NCBI RefSeq assembly: GCF_904846625.1
Contig: NZ_CAJHBL010000005.1
Location: 186,001 to 250,000, forward strand
DNA from: Psychrobacter sp. JCM 18900
GTDB taxonomy: Bacteria > Pseudomonadota > Gammaproteobacteria > Pseudomonadales > Moraxellaceae
DNA length: 64,000 nt
Reading direction: 5' to 3'
In this document: piece after piece, positions 63,872 through 64,000 of the stretch
Numbering within the stretch: the first letter of the stretch is position 1
How the letters are laid out: each line of letters opens with the position of its first letter
The notes under the pieces: model-generated
What the model was told of the DNA's origin: nothing
The model's database searches: none
Seen by the model: only the letters and a program-made list of their open reading frames with translations
Translations under genes and position numbers: made by a program

Positions 63872-64000
63872 ATGCAAATAATCCTCAATCAAATGGATAT
63901 TACCGATTATCAAGTATCAGTAAATGCTGCTGCGATATTAAAATCAATCCATGATCATCAAGTTTGTGATGGCTTTATGATTTTTCCAGAACTTGCTTTG
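63872..64000 (+). CDS. nadE: Glutamine-dependent NAD+ synthetase, N-terminal part
   Basis: A 43-codon frame that is open at the right edge and encodes MQIILNQMDITDYQVSVNAA, AAILKSIHDHQVCDGFMIFP and then ELAL. The LNQ start and FPELAL are the first blocks of the nitrilase-like glutaminase domain fused to NadE, with the catalytic Glu in FPEL. A stand-alone carbon-nitrogen hydrolase cannot be excluded from this fragment. Confidence 0.65.
   Translation, partial: MQIILNQMDITDYQVSVNAAAILKSIHDHQVCDGFMIFPELAL

Noticed and set aside
1-64000. CRISPR arrays, tRNA and rRNA genes, intact transposases, prophage genes
   Set aside because: No regularly spaced repeats, cloverleaf-type sequences, rRNA blocks, transposase or phage structural motifs were seen on either strand.

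Overview
The window reads as a chromosomal segment of a gamma-proteobacterium of the Moraxellaceae, most likely a marine or cold-adapted Psychrobacter. The reasons are the AT-rich intergenic DNA, the paa and pqq gene orders, a DddP-type DMSP lyase, and the many LysR regulators sitting beside single catabolic genes. The genus is an inference from gene content; there is no rRNA or other phylogenetic marker. No tRNA, rRNA, CRISPR array, prophage or intact transposase gene was found.

Layout. 1-6.4 kb: an aromatic/organic-acid locus with two paralogous lipoprotein TRAP binding proteins, an IclR (PcaR/PcaU-like) regulator, a PcaB-family lyase and a zinc alcohol dehydrogenase, followed by a decayed stretch with repeats. 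6.4-21.5 kb: a complete phenylacetate catabolon, paaABCDEFGHJKXY on the minus strand, divergent from paaZ and an MHS-type transporter on the plus strand. 22.2-30.5 kb: a frameshifted ABM monooxygenase remnant, a secreted beta-propeller protein, NAD-malic enzyme, and a lactate module (lactate permease and D-lactate dehydrogenase) with a divergent LysR. 30.5-37.4 kb: an accessory region of exported proteins of unknown function, with a lipoprotein, an unusual SHD1-like/YHYH membrane protein, two tandem small secreted paralogues with an RWPWQ motif, and others. 37.6-42.3 kb: AraC regulator, GMC alcohol dehydrogenase and aldehyde dehydrogenase. 42.4-49.1 kb: GST, NmrA-like protein, an ABM-like lipoprotein whose 5' end lies in a MITE-like element, outer-membrane barrel, LysR, 3-hydroxyacyl-CoA dehydrogenase and two small unknown paralogues. 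49.4-53.8 kb: pqqABCDE plus a dipeptidase in one translationally coupled operon. 53.8-64 kb: LysR-paired single genes (2OG oxygenase, nitroreductase, SnoaL-like protein, degenerate metallo-beta-lactamase-fold protein, GNAT), dddP, an EamA transporter with LysR, and the start of a NAD synthetase gene.

How the genes work together. The paa genes take phenylacetate through phenylacetyl-CoA (PaaK), epoxidation (PaaABCDE), isomerisation (PaaG), ring opening and oxidation (PaaZ), and beta-oxidation-like steps (PaaF, PaaH, PaaJ) to acetyl-CoA and succinyl-CoA, with PaaX as repressor and PaaY as a thioesterase-type accessory. An inverted repeat TGATAC-N26/27-GTATCA occurs in the paaA, paaZ and MHS-transporter promoters, which ties the transporter to the regulon. 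A separate double palindrome, GTTC-N7-GAAC twice with a 4-bp gap, lies upstream of both TRAP binding-protein genes and is the likely operator of the IclR regulator between them. The pqq operon would make the cofactor for periplasmic quinoprotein dehydrogenases, none of which is encoded here. The most interesting candidates for new biology are these two operator systems, the RWPWQ secreted pair, the SHD1-like/YHYH protein with its lipoprotein neighbour, and the mini-element that carries the start of a lipoprotein gene.
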